From DATDTB01 sp035291025 (lineage in GTDB: Archaea; Iainarchaeota; Iainarchaeia; JAFGOX01; DATDTB01): DNA of 6,698 nucleotides. The notes beneath the pieces are model-generated. The model made no database searches. It was not told the origin of the DNA and saw nothing but the letters and a program-made list of their open reading frames with translations. The stretch is taken from the NCBI GenBank assembly GCA_035291025.1, contig DATDTB010000086.1, positions 1-6,698 on the forward strand, in the 5' to 3' direction. Shown here one piece after another: positions 5,439 through 6,698 of this stretch (the first letter of the stretch is position 1; each line of letters begins with the position of its first letter). The translations under genes were made by a program, and so were the position numbers.

Positions 5439-6698
5439 CTACGACCAATAGTACTTTCTTTGCACTATGAAGAACCCAATGAGCGCCAGGACTGGGATGA
5501 CTTCCAGCCTGCCCACCCACATGGCTATTATTAGGGAGATCTCGCTCGCCAAGGGCATTTCCTGGCTTGACACTCCAGCGCTCAACCCAAGGTTGGCTTG
5601 CGCGCTCGAGGCCTCGAACAAGGCGTCAATGGCTGGCGCGCCGTTCAATGTTAATACGAGTGCCGTGAAAAGCATTAACAGCACGTAAACGGCAACCATT
5701 TGGTACACCCCGTCAAGCGCCTCGTCCGTTATGACCGCTCCGCCGAATTCCTTCTTGAAGTACGTGTTTTCAGGGAGGACCGTTGACTTAATGCGCCAGT
5801 AAAGCGACTGGACGATTACCCCGAAGCGCGCGAGCTTTATGCCGCCGCCAGTAGAGCCCACGCCCGTGCCAATTATCATGAGCAGCGCCACCAACAGCTT
5901 GTTGAACTCGCTCCAATGCTCCTTTATTTCCTGCGGGGGCACGATGTTCATTCCAGCGTTTGACGCGCCTGACGCGCCGTGGAATATTCCCCTTGCGAGC
6001 CCCATTTCACCCACTGCCAGGAAACTCCCAAACACCATTATTGCCACAAAAATCAATACCTCTGGGTTGCGGGCGTACTCCCAGGGGTCTCTTTTCACTA
6101 AGGCAACGTAGTGCGAGTAAAACCCTATCGCGCCAAAAAACATGAACGCCAAAAGCACTGCGTAAATGGGAATTGAAGGGTAGGCGTTTATTCCCGCCGT
6201 GTTCGGCGCCGCGCCGTTGGTCGAGATTGCGCTCATGGCGTAGTTTACGGCGTTGAAGGCGTCCATTCCAAGAACGGCCAGCAACGCAGTGCAGGCAATC
6301 GTTGCAACTAAGTAAATGCCCCAGACTTCGCGCAGCGTGTTGGCTATGTGCGGCCTCAGCCTTTCCTCGCGTCCTTCGGCGACGCTTAGCATTACTGACT
6401 TTACCTGGCTTTGTAGGACTCCGGAAAGCGCCAAAACAACCACTCCAATGCCTCCAACCCAGGACATGAACGAGCGCCAGAACACGAGGCTCTTTGGAAC
6501 GCCGTCCAAGTCCCCAAGTATTGTAATCCCAGTAGTTGTGAGCATTGACATTGACTCAAAGTATGCGTGCTGCAGTGGGAGGTTGAGTATGTAAATGAAT
6601 GGAACGCTTCCAAGCATTGTGTAAAGCAGCCAAATTAGCGCGGTTACTGCGAGGGCGTGCTTTGGCTGCGTCTGCATTGAGTCTTTGCCGGCGAACTT
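5439..6698 (-). CDS. trkH: TrkH-type K+ transporter membrane subunit, N-terminus missing (runs off the right edge)
   Basis: Pore-forming subunit of the Trk/Ktr potassium uptake system in the cytoplasmic membrane. The frame is open to the right edge (419 codons plus stop), and the residues before the ATG at 6677 (KFAGKDS) still read as protein, so that ATG is internal. About 60 N-terminal residues, with the first membrane helices, are expected beyond the window. Numbering from the ATG at 6677, the four pore-loop filters are visible: TTTGIT (47-52), STNGAAPNTAG (152-162), GASNAGMN (237-244) and ANLGLSAG (361-368), each with the filter glycine. GSTGGGIKLARF (274-285) is the family's intramembrane-loop region after the third pore loop, and WVGRLEVIPVL (387-397) is the conserved GRLE segment near the C-terminus. 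Many hydrophobic helices lie between. The gene precedes trkA, its regulatory partner, on the same strand. Confidence 0.95.
   Translation of the reverse strand, partial: KFAGKDSMQTQPKHALAVTALIWLLYTMLGSVPFIYILNLPLQHAYFESMSMLTTTGITILGDLDGVPKSLVFWRSFMSWVGGIGVVVLALSGVLQSQVKSVMLSVAEGREERLRPHIANTLREVWGIYLVATIACTALLAVLGMDAFNAVNYAMSAISTNGAAPNTAGINAYPSIPIYAVLLAFMFFGAIGFYSHYVALVKRDPWEYARNPEVLIFVAIMVFGSFLAVGEMGLARGIFHGASGASNAGMNIVPPQEIKEHWSEFNKLLVALLMIIGTGVGSTGGGIKLARFGVIVQSLYWRIKSTVLPENTYFKKEFGGAVITDEALDGVYQMVAVYVLLMLFTALVLTLNGAPAIDALFEASSAQANLGLSAGVSSQEMPLASEISLIIAMWVGRLEVIPVLALIGFFIVQRKYYWS

Noticed and set aside
1..6698. CRISPR array, insertion sequence or phage-type genes
   Set aside because: No regularly spaced direct repeats, transposase motifs or terminal inverted repeats were seen; apart from the intergenic stretch, the window is filled by housekeeping genes.

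Overview
This window looks archaeal, most plausibly from a small-genome (DPANN-type) archaeon. The clearest evidence is a tRNA-Thr gene with an intron after position 37 whose borders fold into the bulge-helix-bulge motif cut by the archaeal splicing endonuclease. In addition, the aminotransferase resembles the archaeal alanine aminotransferases, HisRS carries the archaeal/eukaryotic-type QCDADVIG segment, and several genes have a T/A-rich box about 25-28 bases before the ATG, as in leaderless archaeal transcription. The DPANN placement is a weaker inference from compact gene packing and protein style.

Layout, left to right. The 3'-truncated threonine synthase gene thrC (1-809, minus) lies 3 bases downstream of a small membrane-anchored surface protein gene (813-1418, minus). 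Upstream of that, on the same strand, is intron-containing tRNA-Thr(GGU) (1476-1580). A short divergent promoter region separates it from an alanine-type aminotransferase (1657-2862, plus). The aminotransferase overlaps the end of convergent hisS by 26 bases (2837-4159, minus). tRNA-His(GUG) lies directly upstream of hisS and probably shares its transcript. The stretch 4273-4707 is not empty: it holds a candidate tRNA-His promoter, a run of inverted repeats ending in a poly-T tract on the minus strand, and a small membrane-protein reading frame with its own promoter that needs a +1 frameshift to be read through (4460-4631). The right end is a potassium uptake module: trkA (4708-5373) behind a 5'-truncated trkH (5439 to the right edge), both minus.

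Functionally, the window combines amino-acid metabolism (threonine, alanine/glutamate), translation (two tRNAs, HisRS) and K+ homeostasis. Both tRNAs are followed on their own strand by a gene for the same amino acid: tRNA-His by hisS, and tRNA-Thr by the thrC unit. Most of the window is housekeeping. The points that deserve a second look are the tRNA-His acceptor end (no encoded G-1, U73 instead of C73), the frameshifted small membrane protein, the structured region beside it, and the MopE-motif surface protein coupled to thrC.
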